64,000 nucleotides of DNA from Pseudomonadota bacterium (GTDB taxonomy: Bacteria; Pseudomonadota; Gammaproteobacteria; Burkholderiales; Burkholderiaceae_C), in contig JADFIG010000001.1 of the NCBI GenBank assembly GCA_022566735.1, forward strand, positions 532,062 to 596,061. The letters are read 5' to 3'. This document shows positions 16,298-25,376 of the stretch, one piece after another; the stretch's first letter is position 1; each line of letters starts with the position of its first letter. The position numbers and the translations under genes are program-made. Below the pieces are notes generated by a model. That model had not been told where the DNA came from and searched no databases. It worked only from the letters and a program-made list of their open reading frames with translations.

Positions 16298-17586
16298 GCA
16301 GCACAGGGTGCCTGCGGCTGGCGAGGCGTCTGGTCTGGGGTGTGGTGGGGTGTCTGGCTTGGCTGCTCGGGCCCGCCAGCGCCTGGGCCCACAAGCCCAG
16401 CGACAGTTACCTCACGCTCGACCTGCAGCATGGCGGTCGCGTCACCGTGCGCTGGGACATCGCTTTGCGCGACCTGGACAGCGAGCTGGCGCTCGACGAT
16501 GACGGCGATGGGCGCCTGACTTGGGCAGAGGTGCGGCGGCGCTGGCGCGACATCCAGACCTATGCCCAGCCTCACCTGGCCTTGAGGGTGGGGGAGCGTG
16601 CTTGCGAGAGCGTGCCCGATGCGCCATCGAATGCCAGCGGGCCGGGCCAGTTGGTGGCCCACACGGATGGCCGGTACGCCGTCCTGACCTGGGCGCTCCA
16701 GTGCCCCACCGGCGAGGGTGCGGAGGCGGTGCAGGTGGATTACCGTCTGTTTGCCGTGACCGATCCCACGCACCGGGGCATCTTGCGCTGGTGCCACAGC
16801 GGTGGGGCGCAGGCCGCAGGTGGAGGTCTCCTGGTCTTGGGCGCGCAGCGGCCCGAAGCAGAGGTGCCATGGCGCATCGCACCTCCGACATGGGCCAGCA
16901 CACCGGCGGCCGGCGCGAGCGACACCGCGGCGCCGACCTCGCCGGAGGGCCCCGCCCCCCGGACCTTCGCGGCCTTCGTGGGGGAGGGCATGCGCCACAT
17001 CGCCCAGGGCGCCGATCACGTCCTGTTCCTGCTGACGCTGGTGCTGGTGGCAGTGTGGTTCCGGCCTGCGGGGCGGCTGTCGCGCAGGCCCCTCGCGGCC
17101 TGGTCCCCGCGCGCGCGGTGGGGCTCGGCCCTGCGCGAAGGGGGCAAGCTGGTCACGGCCTTCACCCTGGCCCACTCCGTCACCTTGTCGCTGGCGGTGA
17201 TGGGTGTGCTGGCACCGCCGTCGCAGTGGGTGGAGTCGCTCATCGCACTCAGTGTGCTGCTGGCGGCGCTCGACAATCTGTGGCCATGGATCCCCGGTCC
17301 GCGCTGGCTGGTGGTGTTCGGCTTCGGCCTGGTCCACGGCTTCGGCTTTGCGGGGGCGCTGCAGGACCTGTCTGTCAGCGGCGGCGACCTGGTGGCGCCA
17401 CTGCTGGGCTTCAACGTCGGCGTCGAACTGGGGCAACTGGCCATCGTGGGCATCGCCCTGCCGCTGGCCTGCCTGTTGCGCCACAGCGTGGCGTACCGTT
17501 GGCTGGCGGTGGGGGGCGGGTCCGTCGCCATCGCGTCCATCGCCGCCATCTGGCTCATCGAGCGCGCCTTCAACGTGGTGCTGTGA
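16294..17586 (+). CDS. HupE/UreJ-like membrane protein with EF-hand
   Basis: A 430-residue protein: signal peptide (ending SAWA, residue 32), a soluble domain of about 190 residues, then about seven membrane segments. The membrane half has HupE/UreJ-2 marks: GEGMRHIAQGADHVLFLLTLVL, FTLAHSVTLSLAVMG and LVHGFGFAGALQDL, with several conserved His, Asp and Gly. HupE and UreJ relatives are linked to nickel or cobalt handling, but the metal here is unknown. Residues 68-79 form a textbook EF-hand loop (Asp 68, 70, 72, Gly73, Leu75, Glu79), so the soluble part may bind calcium. GTG start overlapping the TPR gene. Confidence 0.88.
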   Translation: MSSTGCLRLARRLVWGVVGCLAWLLGPASAWAHKPSDSYLTLDLQHGGRVTVRWDIALRDLDSELALDDDGDGRLTWAEVRRRWRDIQTYAQPHLALRVGERACESVPDAPSNASGPGQLVAHTDGRYAVLTWALQCPTGEGAEAVQVDYRLFAVTDPTHRGILRWCHSGGAQAAGGGLLVLGAQRPEAEVPWRIAPPTWASTPAAGASDTAAPTSPEGPAPRTFAAFVGEGMRHIAQGADHVLFLLTLVLVAVWFRPAGRLSRRPLAAWSPRARWGSALREGGKLVTAFTLAHSVTLSLAVMGVLAPPSQWVESLIALSVLLAALDNLWPWIPGPRWLVVFGFGLVHGFGFAGALQDLSVSGGDLVAPLLGFNVGVELGQLAIVGIALPLACLLRHSVAYRWLAVGGGSVAIASIAAIWLIERAFNVVL

Positions 17587-17748
17587 GGCGCGGGGTGTGG
17601 CTCCGGGATCCACATGCCGACGCATCCTGGGACGGGCAAGGAGATCATCGCCCCCTCCAGGGGAGAGGAAGGCGCACCCGCCGCCCCTTCATTGCCTGCG
17701 TTGTCGTGCTGGGCCGCGCGCCGGGCGAGACAGGCTCACCGGGTGGGC

Positions 17749-18480
17749 TCACAACTGCAGGTTGCCCACCGAGATGATGGGCCCGGTGGGCGCGCCGGAT
17801 GGCGAGCCGCCTGGCGGCTCGACGCTCACAGCGAACGCCGCGGTGTCTGTCAGCAAACGGGCGCGAACCACCGTCGTTGCCTGGGTGGGGGACACGACCC
17901 CGAGCGAACGGGGTGCCCCCTTGGCGGGCACGGCCCACAACTCCAGGGCCTTGTTCAAGGCAACGGTCTGAACGCCATTCAAGGGCTTGAGGACCAGGGT
18001 GCGGCCGTCACCACTGACGCTGGCCACGAACGAGGCGGGTTGCTGGGCGTCCGTGCCCGGGCCCGCCTGCGCCGACATCACGACCACCACCGGCGCCTGG
18101 AGCGGGGCGGGCTGCAGCCAACCCACGCTCAGCCAGACCGCCGTGGCTGTTGCGAGTGCCGTCGCACCCTGCCACAGCGCCAGGCCCTGCCACCAGCGGG
18201 TTCGGTGATGTCGCACAGGGCCGGTCGCAGCGCTGGCGATGGCCTGCCGTTCGCCGAACAGGCGCCGCTGGACCTTCTCCCAGACTTCTGCCGAGGGCTG
18301 GACGGCTGGCGCGGCGTTGGACAACTGGAGCAGGCGCCGCTCCCAGTCTGTCGTGGCCCGACGCAAGGCGGGGTGTGCAGGCAGCAAGGACTCGAAACGC
18401 CTGCGGGCGGGGCCATGCAGTGTGCCGAGCACATATTCGGCGGCCAACCTGTCGGCCATGTCGGGGCGGCTGTAATCCAT
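17749..18480 (-). CDS. Anti-sigma factor, RskA family
   Basis: A 243-residue membrane protein. The N-terminal cytoplasmic part (LAAEYVLGTLHGPARRRFESLL) is the sigma-binding region of RskA-like anti-sigma factors. One membrane helix lies near residues 98-122, and the periplasmic part (VSGDGRTLVLKPL, KALELWAVPAKGAPRSLGV) matches the RskA C-terminal domain. Its ATG is one base after the stop of the sigma gene, so the pair is translated together. It should hold the sigma factor inactive until regulated proteolysis releases it. Confidence 0.92.
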   Translation of the reverse strand: MDYSRPDMADRLAAEYVLGTLHGPARRRFESLLPAHPALRRATTDWERRLLQLSNAAPAVQPSAEVWEKVQRRLFGERQAIASAATGPVRHHRTRWWQGLALWQGATALATATAVWLSVGWLQPAPLQAPVVVVMSAQAGPGTDAQQPASFVASVSGDGRTLVLKPLNGVQTVALNKALELWAVPAKGAPRSLGVVSPTQATTVVRARLLTDTAAFAVSVEPPGGSPSGAPTGPIISVGNLQL

Positions 18481-18481
18481 C

Positions 18482-19102
18482 TCAGTTCATGGCCAAGGAG
18501 GCCCGCTCCAGGCAGTTTTTCAAACCTTGCAGGGCGCGCCTCACCCAGCTCTTCACCGTGCCCAGCGGCTGGCCCATTTTTTCGGCGACTTCCACGTGTG
18601 TCAGGCCTTCGAAATAGGCCAGTGCCAAGCTGCGCTGCTGGTCGCCGCTCAGGTGCGCCATGCAGTTCCTGAGCGCGCGCTCTTCACTGGCTTGTGCCAG
18701 CAGGTCCATCGGTCCCGGCGCCTCCGATGGCACGTGGGCCAGCAGGTCGGTCTCATCTTCTTCCTCTCCGACCGACTGGTAACGGCTGACGGTCGAGGGC
18801 TCCGACTGGCGTCGACGCAAGCTGTCGATGGCTCGGTTGCGAGCCACGCTGCCCAGCCAGGTGCTTGCCTGGCTCAAGCCCGGGTTGAAGCTCGGCGCAG
18901 CGCGCCAGATGTTGACGTACGCCTCTTGAAGCACGTCCTCGGCCAGGGTGCGGTCCGCCTGGATGCGCAGGATCACGCCCAGCAGGTGTGCGCAGGTCTC
19001 CTTGTAGAGCGCTTCGAACGCCACGCGGTCACCCAGGGCCACGCGGGACAGCAGGTCGGCAAGCCGTTGTTGGCGCTCACTGGAAAAAGATGCTTGACCC
19101 AT
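18482..19102 (-). CDS. ECF RNA polymerase sigma factor, SigK-like
   Basis: A 206-residue ECF sigma factor from the ATG at 19100-19102. Region 2 (about residues 27-92) includes ALYKETCAHLLGVILRI and the core-binding/-10 helix AEDVLQEAYVNIWRAAPSF; region 4 (about 138-195) includes LSGDQQRSLALAYFEGLTHVEVAEKMGQPLGTVKSWVRRAL for -35 binding. Partner order (sigma, RskA anti-sigma, fasciclin gene upstream) places it with SigK-type factors. A shared motif before two neighbouring operons is its likely target. It lies 75 bases after the fasciclin gene, probably read from that gene's promoter. Confidence 0.93.
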   Translation of the reverse strand: MGQASFSSERQQRLADLLSRVALGDRVAFEALYKETCAHLLGVILRIQADRTLAEDVLQEAYVNIWRAAPSFNPGLSQASTWLGSVARNRAIDSLRRRQSEPSTVSRYQSVGEEEDETDLLAHVPSEAPGPMDLLAQASEERALRNCMAHLSGDQQRSLALAYFEGLTHVEVAEKMGQPLGTVKSWVRRALQGLKNCLERASLAMN

Positions 19103-19177
19103 GGGATGCAGATGGATTGGCGTGGTTCGGCGGCATGGCCGGGCTTTCGCAAGCAAGGCCATGCCCCGGCAGCAGAC

Positions 19178-19729
19178 TCACTTCGGCATCAGCACGGTGT
19201 CCACGACGTTGATGACGCCATTGCTTTGGTACACGTCATAGGTGCTGATGTTGGCAACGTGGCCCGCCTCGTCCTTGATCTGGATGTTGCTGGGGCCGTT
19301 GTGCATGAACCGGAGCTTGCCACCGCTGGCGGTCTTGAGTTCGGCCGTGCCGCCACCTTGCTGGATGGCAGCGTTCAGCGCTTTCATGTCGTACGTGCCT
19401 GGCACCACATGGTAGGTGAGCACCTTGGCCAGGGCGGCCTTGTTTTCCGGCTTCAGCAGCCCGTCCACCGTGCCCGCAGGCAAGGCGGCAAAGGCTGCGT
19501 TGGTCGGGGCAAAGACGGTGAAGGGGCCTTTGCCCTTGAGCGTCTCGACCAGACCGGCGGCCTTCACTGCCGCCACCAGGGTGGTGTGGTCAACCGAGTT
19601 CACGGCGTTGTCGATGATGTCCTTGCTGGGAAACATCGCCTGCCCACCGACATTCACGGTGTTTTCCGCATGCACGGTGGCCGCGGTCAAAGCCAGCGAG
19701 AGGATCAAGGTTTTGGTCATGTTGTTCAT
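19178..19729 (-). CDS. Secreted fasciclin-domain protein
   Basis: A 183-residue protein with a signal peptide (MTKTLILSLALTAATVHA, cut near residue 21) and one fasciclin (FAS1) domain over about 34-180. FAS1 boxes are clear: FTVFAPTNAAFAALPAGTVDGLL (H1 region), LTYHVVPGTYDM, and INVVDTVLMPK at the end (H2 region). FAS1 domains act in adhesion or in the cell envelope. The ATG at 19729 has AAGGAGTC upstream; a longer open frame has no site. It heads the operon with the ECF sigma factor and anti-sigma factor, much like MPT70/MPT83 with SigK-RskA in mycobacteria. Confidence 0.93.
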   Translation of the reverse strand: MNNMTKTLILSLALTAATVHAENTVNVGGQAMFPSKDIIDNAVNSVDHTTLVAAVKAAGLVETLKGKGPFTVFAPTNAAFAALPAGTVDGLLKPENKAALAKVLTYHVVPGTYDMKALNAAIQQGGGTAELKTASGGKLRFMHNGPSNIQIKDEAGHVANISTYDVYQSNGVINVVDTVLMPK

Positions 19730-19768
19730 GGGGATGACTCCTTGGCGTTGAAACAGAACTGCCATGTT

Positions 19769-19797
19769 CCTTACGCACCGGGCGCCGATTCGGATGC
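19769..19797 (-). promoter_or_regulatory. Candidate ECF sigma promoter before the fasciclin-sigma operon
   Basis: On the minus strand GCATCCG (19797-19791), 13 bases, then TGCGTAAGG (19777-19769), ending 40 bases before the fasciclin ATG. It equals the motif at 13051-13079. If the ECF factor reads it, the operon is autoregulated. Confidence 0.72.
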
Positions 19798-19808
19798 CTC
19801 TTCTGGTT

Positions 19809-19836
19809 GAAAAATGCACACGCCAACGAAAAATGC
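19809..19836. repeat. Two direct repeats GAAAAATGC upstream of the fasciclin promoter
   Basis: GAAAAATGC occurs at 19809-19817 and 19828-19836, 19 bases apart, close to two turns of the helix. Both lie just upstream of the candidate ECF promoter, where an activator would bind. The sequence is A-rich against a very GC-rich background. Confidence 0.35.
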
Positions 19837-19913
19837 CGGTGCGTGCGCCCACAGCGCACCCGTGCCCATGCCGCATGCGATGCCAGTGACGGTGCTGTGC
19901 CGAAAGTGCGCCG

Positions 19914-21416
19914 TCAGTCCCCCGCTGCATCGTCTGCCGCCCTGGCACCCGCATTGGGCGACATGGCCCCGTCCGGGCGCCAGAAACCGTCGGTCACGCC
20001 CAGGGTCTTGCCCATGAAGTAACGCACGGCCAGGCTGCGGACCATGGCCTCGTGGCCCGCAGCGATGAGGGCGTCAATGTCCTGCTCGGGCAGCTTCAGC
20101 CGCGTGGGGATGGCGTTGAGCGCCTGCGCGCGCTCAGGCGCCAGGTCGCCGAAGGACAGCCGGGTCACGGTGAACTGAACGTCGTCGCAGCGCCAGCCGG
20201 GCTGCTGCGCGCGGATGCGGCCTTGCTCGTCGTCGGGCAGCTTGCAACGGTAGCGGATGGTGTCTTCCTGCCAGCGGCGGATCATCTGCACGAAGCTGTC
20301 GTAGCTCAGGCGCACATTGGTGTCGATGGCCGCGTCGATGGCGGCCATGGCCAGGTCGACGCCGCTGGGACCATCCAGGTCCTGGTTCAAGTTGCCCGAG
20401 GGTTGCTGCCCGCCGTCGACCACCACAAAGAGCAGGTTGCGGATGCGGATGGCATCGCGCTCCGACCAGGGCGCATGGGGCGTGCCCATCAGCAGGTGGG
20501 ATTGCTGGATGCTGCTGAGGCCGAAGTTGTCGCTCAGGCCGCCGTCGACGAGCTTGACGTAGCGGCCCGTGCTCAGGTCGCGGAAGTCCTGCAATGTCTG
20601 CAGCAGGGAGTGGGCCAGCATCGACTCGCCGAAAGCCAGGCCGTAGCTGTCCACCCAGTCGGGCAAGGGGGCGTGGCAGCGCTCGGGGTGTTTCTCCAGC
20701 ACGACCGGGGTGAAGACGATGGGCACGGCCATCGAGGCCGCGACGGCTTCCGAGACGGGGACGCTGGAGAGGTCGCTGCACAGCGCGTCGAAGGCCCGCT
20801 GGTGGAAGGGGAAGGCGATGCGCTGGCGCAGGTTGGTGGCGTTGATCCACACGACGGGGCGCCCCTGGCGGCTCATCTGGGCGAAGGTGGCGCCCTTGAA
20901 CACCGACTGCTCAAGCCAGGTGGGCAGCGTGCTGCGGTCGTTGAGGCCGCCCGACAGCAGGCGCCAGATGTTGCGGGGGTTGAGCAGGCTGGTGCGCAGC
21001 GTGCCCTCGCTGTCGCCCAGCAGGGCCACGCGGCGGAACTCGGGCAGGCCGGCCTTGCCATGCAGACCGTAGTAGGCCGCGGTCATGGAGCCACCCGACA
21101 CGCTGGTGATGAAGCGCACCTGGTCCAGCAGGGTGCCGCCCTCGCCATTGGGCAGGGTGCCCAGGCCTTGCAAGGCGCCCAGGGAGAAGGCGGCCGCGCG
21201 GGCGCCGCCCCCGGAAAACGACAGCATCACCGAGTTCTCGACCAGCGTGCCGGCAGGGTCGAGGGCGGAGGCTGGCGCTGGCGGTGACCCAGAGGGCGAT
21301 GCAGAGGGCGGCGGGTCAGGCTGGCCGCGGTTGTGCGGCGCGCCCTCGACGCCCCCTGCGCAGGCCGTGAGCAGGAGGGCGGTCAGGAAGACCGCGAGGC
21401 GCCCCCGGAGGTGCAT
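19914..21416 (-). CDS. Patatin-like phospholipase lipoprotein
   Basis: A 500-residue protein with a lipobox LLTAC (Cys19) and a Pro/Ser-rich linker (about 31-52). The patatin domain shows the oxyanion loop SFSGGGARAAAF (residues 66-77), the nucleophile motif SVSGGS (Ser107), and the dyad aspartate in LVDGGLSDNFGLSS. It is therefore a likely Ser-Asp lipid acyl hydrolase anchored in the envelope. The ATG at 21416 is taken because the lipoprotein signal follows directly. It starts six bases after wrbA ends, so the two may be co-transcribed. Confidence 0.9.
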   Translation of the reverse strand: MHLRGRLAVFLTALLLTACAGGVEGAPHNRGQPDPPPSASPSGSPPAPASALDPAGTLVENSVMLSFSGGGARAAAFSLGALQGLGTLPNGEGGTLLDQVRFITSVSGGSMTAAYYGLHGKAGLPEFRRVALLGDSEGTLRTSLLNPRNIWRLLSGGLNDRSTLPTWLEQSVFKGATFAQMSRQGRPVVWINATNLRQRIAFPFHQRAFDALCSDLSSVPVSEAVAASMAVPIVFTPVVLEKHPERCHAPLPDWVDSYGLAFGESMLAHSLLQTLQDFRDLSTGRYVKLVDGGLSDNFGLSSIQQSHLLMGTPHAPWSERDAIRIRNLLFVVVDGGQQPSGNLNQDLDGPSGVDLAMAAIDAAIDTNVRLSYDSFVQMIRRWQEDTIRYRCKLPDDEQGRIRAQQPGWRCDDVQFTVTRLSFGDLAPERAQALNAIPTRLKLPEQDIDALIAAGHEAMVRSLAVRYFMGKTLGVTDGFWRPDGAMSPNAGARAADDAAGD

Positions 21417-21421
21417 GGCGC

Positions 21422-22024
21422 TCAGGCCGGGAAGAGCTTGTTGGCGGTTTCCGCGATCAGCCGGCCCTGGTGGCGTGCGCCCTCCAACTCGATGGCGCTG
21501 GGCTGGCGCTGCCCCTGGCCACCGGCGATGGTGGTGGCACCGTAGGGGCTGCCGCCGACGATCTCGTCCAGCGTCATCTGGCCTTGGTGGCTGTAGGGCA
21601 GGCCCACGATGGTCATGCCGAAGTGCAGCAGGTTGGTGATGATGGAGAACAGCGTGACTTCCTGCCCGCCGTGCTGTGTGGCCGTGGAGGTGAACGCCCC
21701 GCCGACCTTGCCGTGGAGGGCGCCGCGGGCCCACAGGCCGCCGGCCTGGTCGAGGAAGCTGGCCATCTGGGCGGGCATGCGGCCAAAGCGCGTCGGCGCG
21801 CCCACGATGATGGCGTCGTAGTGTTCGAGCTCGGCCACGGTCGCCACCGGGGCGGCCTGGTCCAGCTTGAAATGCGCGGACTTGGCGATCTCGGCGGGCA
21901 CGGTTTCCGGCACGCGTTTGATGTCGACGGTGGCGCCGGCAGCGCGCGCGCCTTCGGCCACGGCCTGCGCCATGGTTTCGAGGTGACCGTAGGTGGAGTA
22001 GTAGAGGACGAGGACTTTGGACAT
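21422..22024 (-). CDS. wrbA: NAD(P)H:quinone oxidoreductase WrbA
   Basis: A 200-residue flavodoxin-fold enzyme, the exact length of the family. The FMN phosphate loop is [12 protein letters not shown] (residues 8-19); [12 protein letters not shown] and the [10 protein letters not shown] segment near residue 115 are the WrbA signatures. It reduces quinones by two electrons and protects against redox cycling. The ATG at 22024 has GGAGC upstream. It is divergent from rimO with 188 bases between. Confidence 0.96.
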   Translation of the reverse strand: MSKVLVLYYSTYGHLETMAQAVAEGARAAGATVDIKRVPETVPAEIAKSAHFKLDQAAPVATVAELEHYDAIIVGAPTRFGRMPAQMASFLDQAGGLWARGALHGKVGGAFTSTATQHGGQEVTLFSIITNLLHFGMTIVGLPYSHQGQMTLDEIVGGSPYGATTIAGGQGQRQPSAIELEGARHQGRLIAETANKLFPA

Positions 22025-22212
22025 GAAAGCTCCTTCAGGATGGGGACGCCACGATGCAGCCCTTGCCGCTGTGCAAGCCTGCCCTGGCCATTCTGCGCAT
22101 TGGCGGGGGATCCGGCTACAGGCCATTTGTCGGGTGCGTTGAAATCCACTGAACCCCGGTTGCCGGCGCCTTGGTCGCCACCGCCAGCCGATTTGCCGGA
22201 CAATCTCGCCCC

Positions 22213-23631
22213 ATGAGCAGCGAAAACACCTCCACCAGCGGCACCGCAGCGGCCGCCGGCCCCGCCCCCAAGATCGGTTTCGTCTCCCTTGGGTGCCCGA
22301 AGGCCTTGACCGACTCCGAACTGATCCTGACCCAGCTGCGCGCCGAGGGCTACGAAACCAGCAAGACCTTCGCTGGCGCCGACCTGGTCATCGTCAACAC
22401 CTGCGGCTTCATCGACGACGCCGTCAAGGAAAGCCTGGACACCATCGGCGAGGCCCTGGCCGAAAACGGCAAAGTGATCGTCACCGGTTGCCTGGGCGCC
22501 AAAGCGGGTGCGGATGCGGGCAGCAACCTGGTGAAGGACGTGCACCCCAGCGTGCTGGCCGTCACCGGCCCCCATGCCACGCAGGAGGTGATGGACGCCG
22601 TGCACCTGCATGTGCCCAAGCCCCACGACCCCTTCATCGACCTGGTGCCCGAGGCGCGTGGCGTGGCTGGCATCAAGCTCACGCCCAGGCACTTCGCCTA
22701 CCTGAAGATCAGCGAGGGCTGCAACCACCGCTGCAGCTTCTGCATCATCCCCAGCATGCGCGGCGATCTGGTCTCGCGCCCCATCGGGGAGGTGCTCAAC
22801 GAAGCCCGCGCGCTGTTCGAGTCTGGCGTGAAGGAGCTGCTGGTCATCAGCCAGGACACCAGCGCCTACGGCGTGGACGTCAAGTACGTGACGGGTTTCT
22901 GGGACGGCAAGCCGGTCAAGACCCGCATGCTCGACCTCGTGGCCCAACTCGGAGAACTGGCCAAGGCCCACGGCGCCTGGGTGCGCCTGCACTACGTCTA
23001 CCCCTACCCGCACGTGGACGACGTCATCCCGCTGATGGCCGAAGGCCTGGTGCTGCCTTACCTGGACGTGCCCTTCCAGCACGCCCACCCCGACGTGCTC
23101 AAGCGCATGAAGCGCCCGGCCAATGGCGAGAAGAACCTCGACCGCCTGCGCCGCTGGCGCGAGATCTGCCCGGAGATCGTGGTGCGCTCGACCTTCATCG
23201 CCGGCTTCCCCGGTGAAACCGAGGCCGAGTTCGCCCACCTGCTGGACTTCCTGAAGGAAGCCGAGATCGACCGCGCCGGCTGCTTCGCCTACTCGCCCAT
23301 CGACGGCGCGCCGGCCAACGAGCTGCCCGGCGCCTTGCCCGACGAGGTCCGCGAAGAGCGCCGCGCCCGCTTCATGGAAGTGGCCGAGGCCGTGTCGATC
23401 GCCAAGCTGCAGCGCCGTGTGGGCGCGACCATGCAGGTGCTGGTGGACAGCGCCCCGGCCCTGGGCCGCAAGGGCGGTGTGGGCCGCACCTACGCCGATG
23501 CGCCCGAGATCGACGGCACCGTGCGCCTGCTGCCGCCCGAGAAGGCCAGCAAGACGCTGAAGGTGGGCGAGTTCACGCGCACCCGCATCGTGGCCGTCGA
23601 AGGCCATGACCTGATCGGCATGCCGATCTGA
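22213..23631 (+). CDS. rimO: Ribosomal protein S12 methylthiotransferase
   Basis: A 472-residue radical SAM enzyme that adds a methylthio group to Asp of ribosomal protein S12. The UPF0004 domain starts with [16 protein letters not shown]; the second and third cluster cysteines appear in VNTCGF and VTGCLG. The radical SAM motif is [11 protein letters not shown] near residue 174. The C-terminal TRAM domain follows (about 405-472). The ATG at 22213 follows CAATCTCGCCCC and gives a Ser/Thr/Ala-rich N-terminal extension of about 20 residues typical of betaproteobacterial copies. Confidence 0.96.
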   Translation: MSSENTSTSGTAAAAGPAPKIGFVSLGCPKALTDSELILTQLRAEGYETSKTFAGADLVIVNTCGFIDDAVKESLDTIGEALAENGKVIVTGCLGAKAGADAGSNLVKDVHPSVLAVTGPHATQEVMDAVHLHVPKPHDPFIDLVPEARGVAGIKLTPRHFAYLKISEGCNHRCSFCIIPSMRGDLVSRPIGEVLNEARALFESGVKELLVISQDTSAYGVDVKYVTGFWDGKPVKTRMLDLVAQLGELAKAHGAWVRLHYVYPYPHVDDVIPLMAEGLVLPYLDVPFQHAHPDVLKRMKRPANGEKNLDRLRRWREICPEIVVRSTFIAGFPGETEAEFAHLLDFLKEAEIDRAGCFAYSPIDGAPANELPGALPDEVREERRARFMEVAEAVSIAKLQRRVGATMQVLVDSAPALGRKGGVGRTYADAPEIDGTVRLLPPEKASKTLKVGEFTRTRIVAVEGHDLIGMPI

Positions 23632-23645
23632 AGAGGAGGGTGGGG

Positions 23646-24884
23646 ATGTCGTCGCGCAGCCAGCCACGCAGTCTCAGCGAGGCCGCCACCGACCTCATCC
23701 ACCACCCCTACGAGGCCCCCGGCGGTTTCCGCTCGGTCCAGCCGGGCGTGTTCAAGGCCTCCACCGTCGTCTTCGAAGACACGGCCGCGCTGCGCAGCCG
23801 TGAGTGGAAGGACAAGAGCGGCTACACCTACGGCCTGCACGGCACGCCCACCACCTTCGTGCTGGAAGAGCGCCTGGCCACGCTGGAAGGCGGCTTGCAG
23901 ACGCTGCTGGCGCCCTCGGGCCTGGCCGCCATCGCCCTGGTCGGCATGGCCCTGCTGAAGGCGGGTGACGAGCTGCTGCTGCCCGACAACGTCTACGGAC
24001 CCAGCCGCGACTTCGCACGCCACGAGCTGGCGCAGTGGGGCATCGTCACGGTGTTCTATGACCCGCTGGACGCGGCCTCGCTGGCCAGCGCCCTCAGCCC
24101 GCGCACCAAGCTGGTCTGGCTGGAAGCAGCGGGCTCCGTCACGCTGGAGTTCCCTGACCTGGGCGGCCTGCTGCGCGTGCTGCGCGAGCACCCGGACGTG
24201 GTCGTGGCGCTGGACAACACCTGGGGCGCGGGCCTGGCCTTCAACCCCTTCGAGCTGGGCGTGGTGGCACCTGCCGTGCGCGGCGACACCCGCGGCGTGG
24301 ACATCTCCGTGCATGCCCTGACCAAATACCCCTCGGGCGGTGGCGATGTGCTGATGGGCGCGGTCCTCACGCGCGACGAGGGCCTGCACCTGCGCCTCAA
24401 GCTCACCCACATGCGCCTGGGGCTGGGCGTGGGCCTCAACGACGTCGAGCTGCTGCTGCGCGGCCTGCCGAGCATGGCCCTGCGCTATGCCGCGCACGAC
24501 GCATCGACCCGGCAGATCGCCGCCTGGCTGCAAGGCCGCCCCGAGCTGGCCCGCGTGCTGCACCCGGCGCTGCCAGGCTCGCCCGGCCATGCGCATTGGC
24601 AGGCGCACTGCACGGCGGCGGCGGGGCTGGTGTCGATGGTGTTCGACGGGGGGCGCTTCTCGTCGGCCCAGGTGGACGGCTTCGTGGACGCCCTGCGGGT
24701 GTTCAAGATCGGCTATTCCTGGGGCGGGCCGCTCAGCCTGGTCATGCCCTATGGCCTCCAGGGCATGCGCCGCTTTGGCGCCCTGGCCGGGCAGGGCGGC
24801 ACGCTGGTGCGCCTGGCCATCGGCCTGGAGGACACGGGTGCCTTGATCGCCGACCTGGACCAGGCCTTCGCGGCACTGCGCTGA
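23646..24884 (+). CDS. metC: Cystathionine beta-lyase-like PLP enzyme
   Basis: A 412-residue Cys/Met-metabolism PLP enzyme. The start ATG at 23646 follows GAGGAGGGTGGGG. Motifs: the YGLHGTPTTFVLEERLATLEGG region for cofactor phosphate, the LDNTWGAGLAFNPFELGV segment, and the Schiff-base Lys in HALTKYPSGGGDVLMGAV. The family includes MetC and closely related gamma-lyases, so the exact reaction (cystathionine to homocysteine) is likely but not certain. It starts 14 bases after rimO and is convergent with smpB. Confidence 0.88.
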   Translation: MSSRSQPRSLSEAATDLIHHPYEAPGGFRSVQPGVFKASTVVFEDTAALRSREWKDKSGYTYGLHGTPTTFVLEERLATLEGGLQTLLAPSGLAAIALVGMALLKAGDELLLPDNVYGPSRDFARHELAQWGIVTVFYDPLDAASLASALSPRTKLVWLEAAGSVTLEFPDLGGLLRVLREHPDVVVALDNTWGAGLAFNPFELGVVAPAVRGDTRGVDISVHALTKYPSGGGDVLMGAVLTRDEGLHLRLKLTHMRLGLGVGLNDVELLLRGLPSMALRYAAHDASTRQIAAWLQGRPELARVLHPALPGSPGHAHWQAHCTAAAGLVSMVFDGGRFSSAQVDGFVDALRVFKIGYSWGGPLSLVMPYGLQGMRRFGALAGQGGTLVRLAIGLEDTGALIADLDQAFAALR

Positions 24885-24911
24885 GGCGCTTGGGCCGATG
24901 GGGCAGGGCGC

Positions 24912-25376
24912 TCAGTCCTTGCCCGCCGAGGAGACCTTGTGCCGCATCAGGCGGCCCTTTTCGCGCTCCCAGTCGCGGTCCTTGATGGTGTTGCGCTTGT
25001 CGTGCTCGGCCTTGCCCTTGGCCAAGGCGATCTCCGCCTTCACGCGGCCGTCCTTCCAGTGCAGGTTCAGCGGCACGAGGGTGTAGCCCTTTTGCTCGGT
25101 CTTGCCGACCAGGCGGCGTATCTGCTCGCGGTGCATCAGCAGTTTCTTGATGCGGTCGGCGTCCGGGCGGACATGGGTGGACGCCGAGCGCAGCGCGTTG
25201 ATGCGCAGGCCGATCAGGAACAACTCGCCGTTCTTGATGACCACGTAGCCGTCGGTCATCTGCACCTGGCCCTCGCGGATGGCCTTGACCTCCCAGCCCT
25301 CCAGCACGACGCCCGCCTCGAAGCGTTCCTCGATGTGGTAATTGAAAAGGGCTTTGCGGTTTTCTGCGATGGACAT
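24912..25376 (-). CDS. smpB: SsrA-binding protein SmpB
   Basis: A 154-residue trans-translation factor that carries tmRNA to stalled ribosomes. It begins [36 protein letters not shown], the family signature, and has the [13 protein letters not shown] and [26 protein letters not shown] segments. The basic C-terminal tail ([14 protein letters not shown]) is intact. Divergent from ratA, as in many proteobacteria, with 62 bases between. Confidence 0.97.
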   Translation of the reverse strand: MSIAENRKALFNYHIEERFEAGVVLEGWEVKAIREGQVQMTDGYVVIKNGELFLIGLRINALRSASTHVRPDADRIKKLLMHREQIRRLVGKTEQKGYTLVPLNLHWKDGRVKAEIALAKGKAEHDKRNTIKDRDWEREKGRLMRHKVSSAGKD

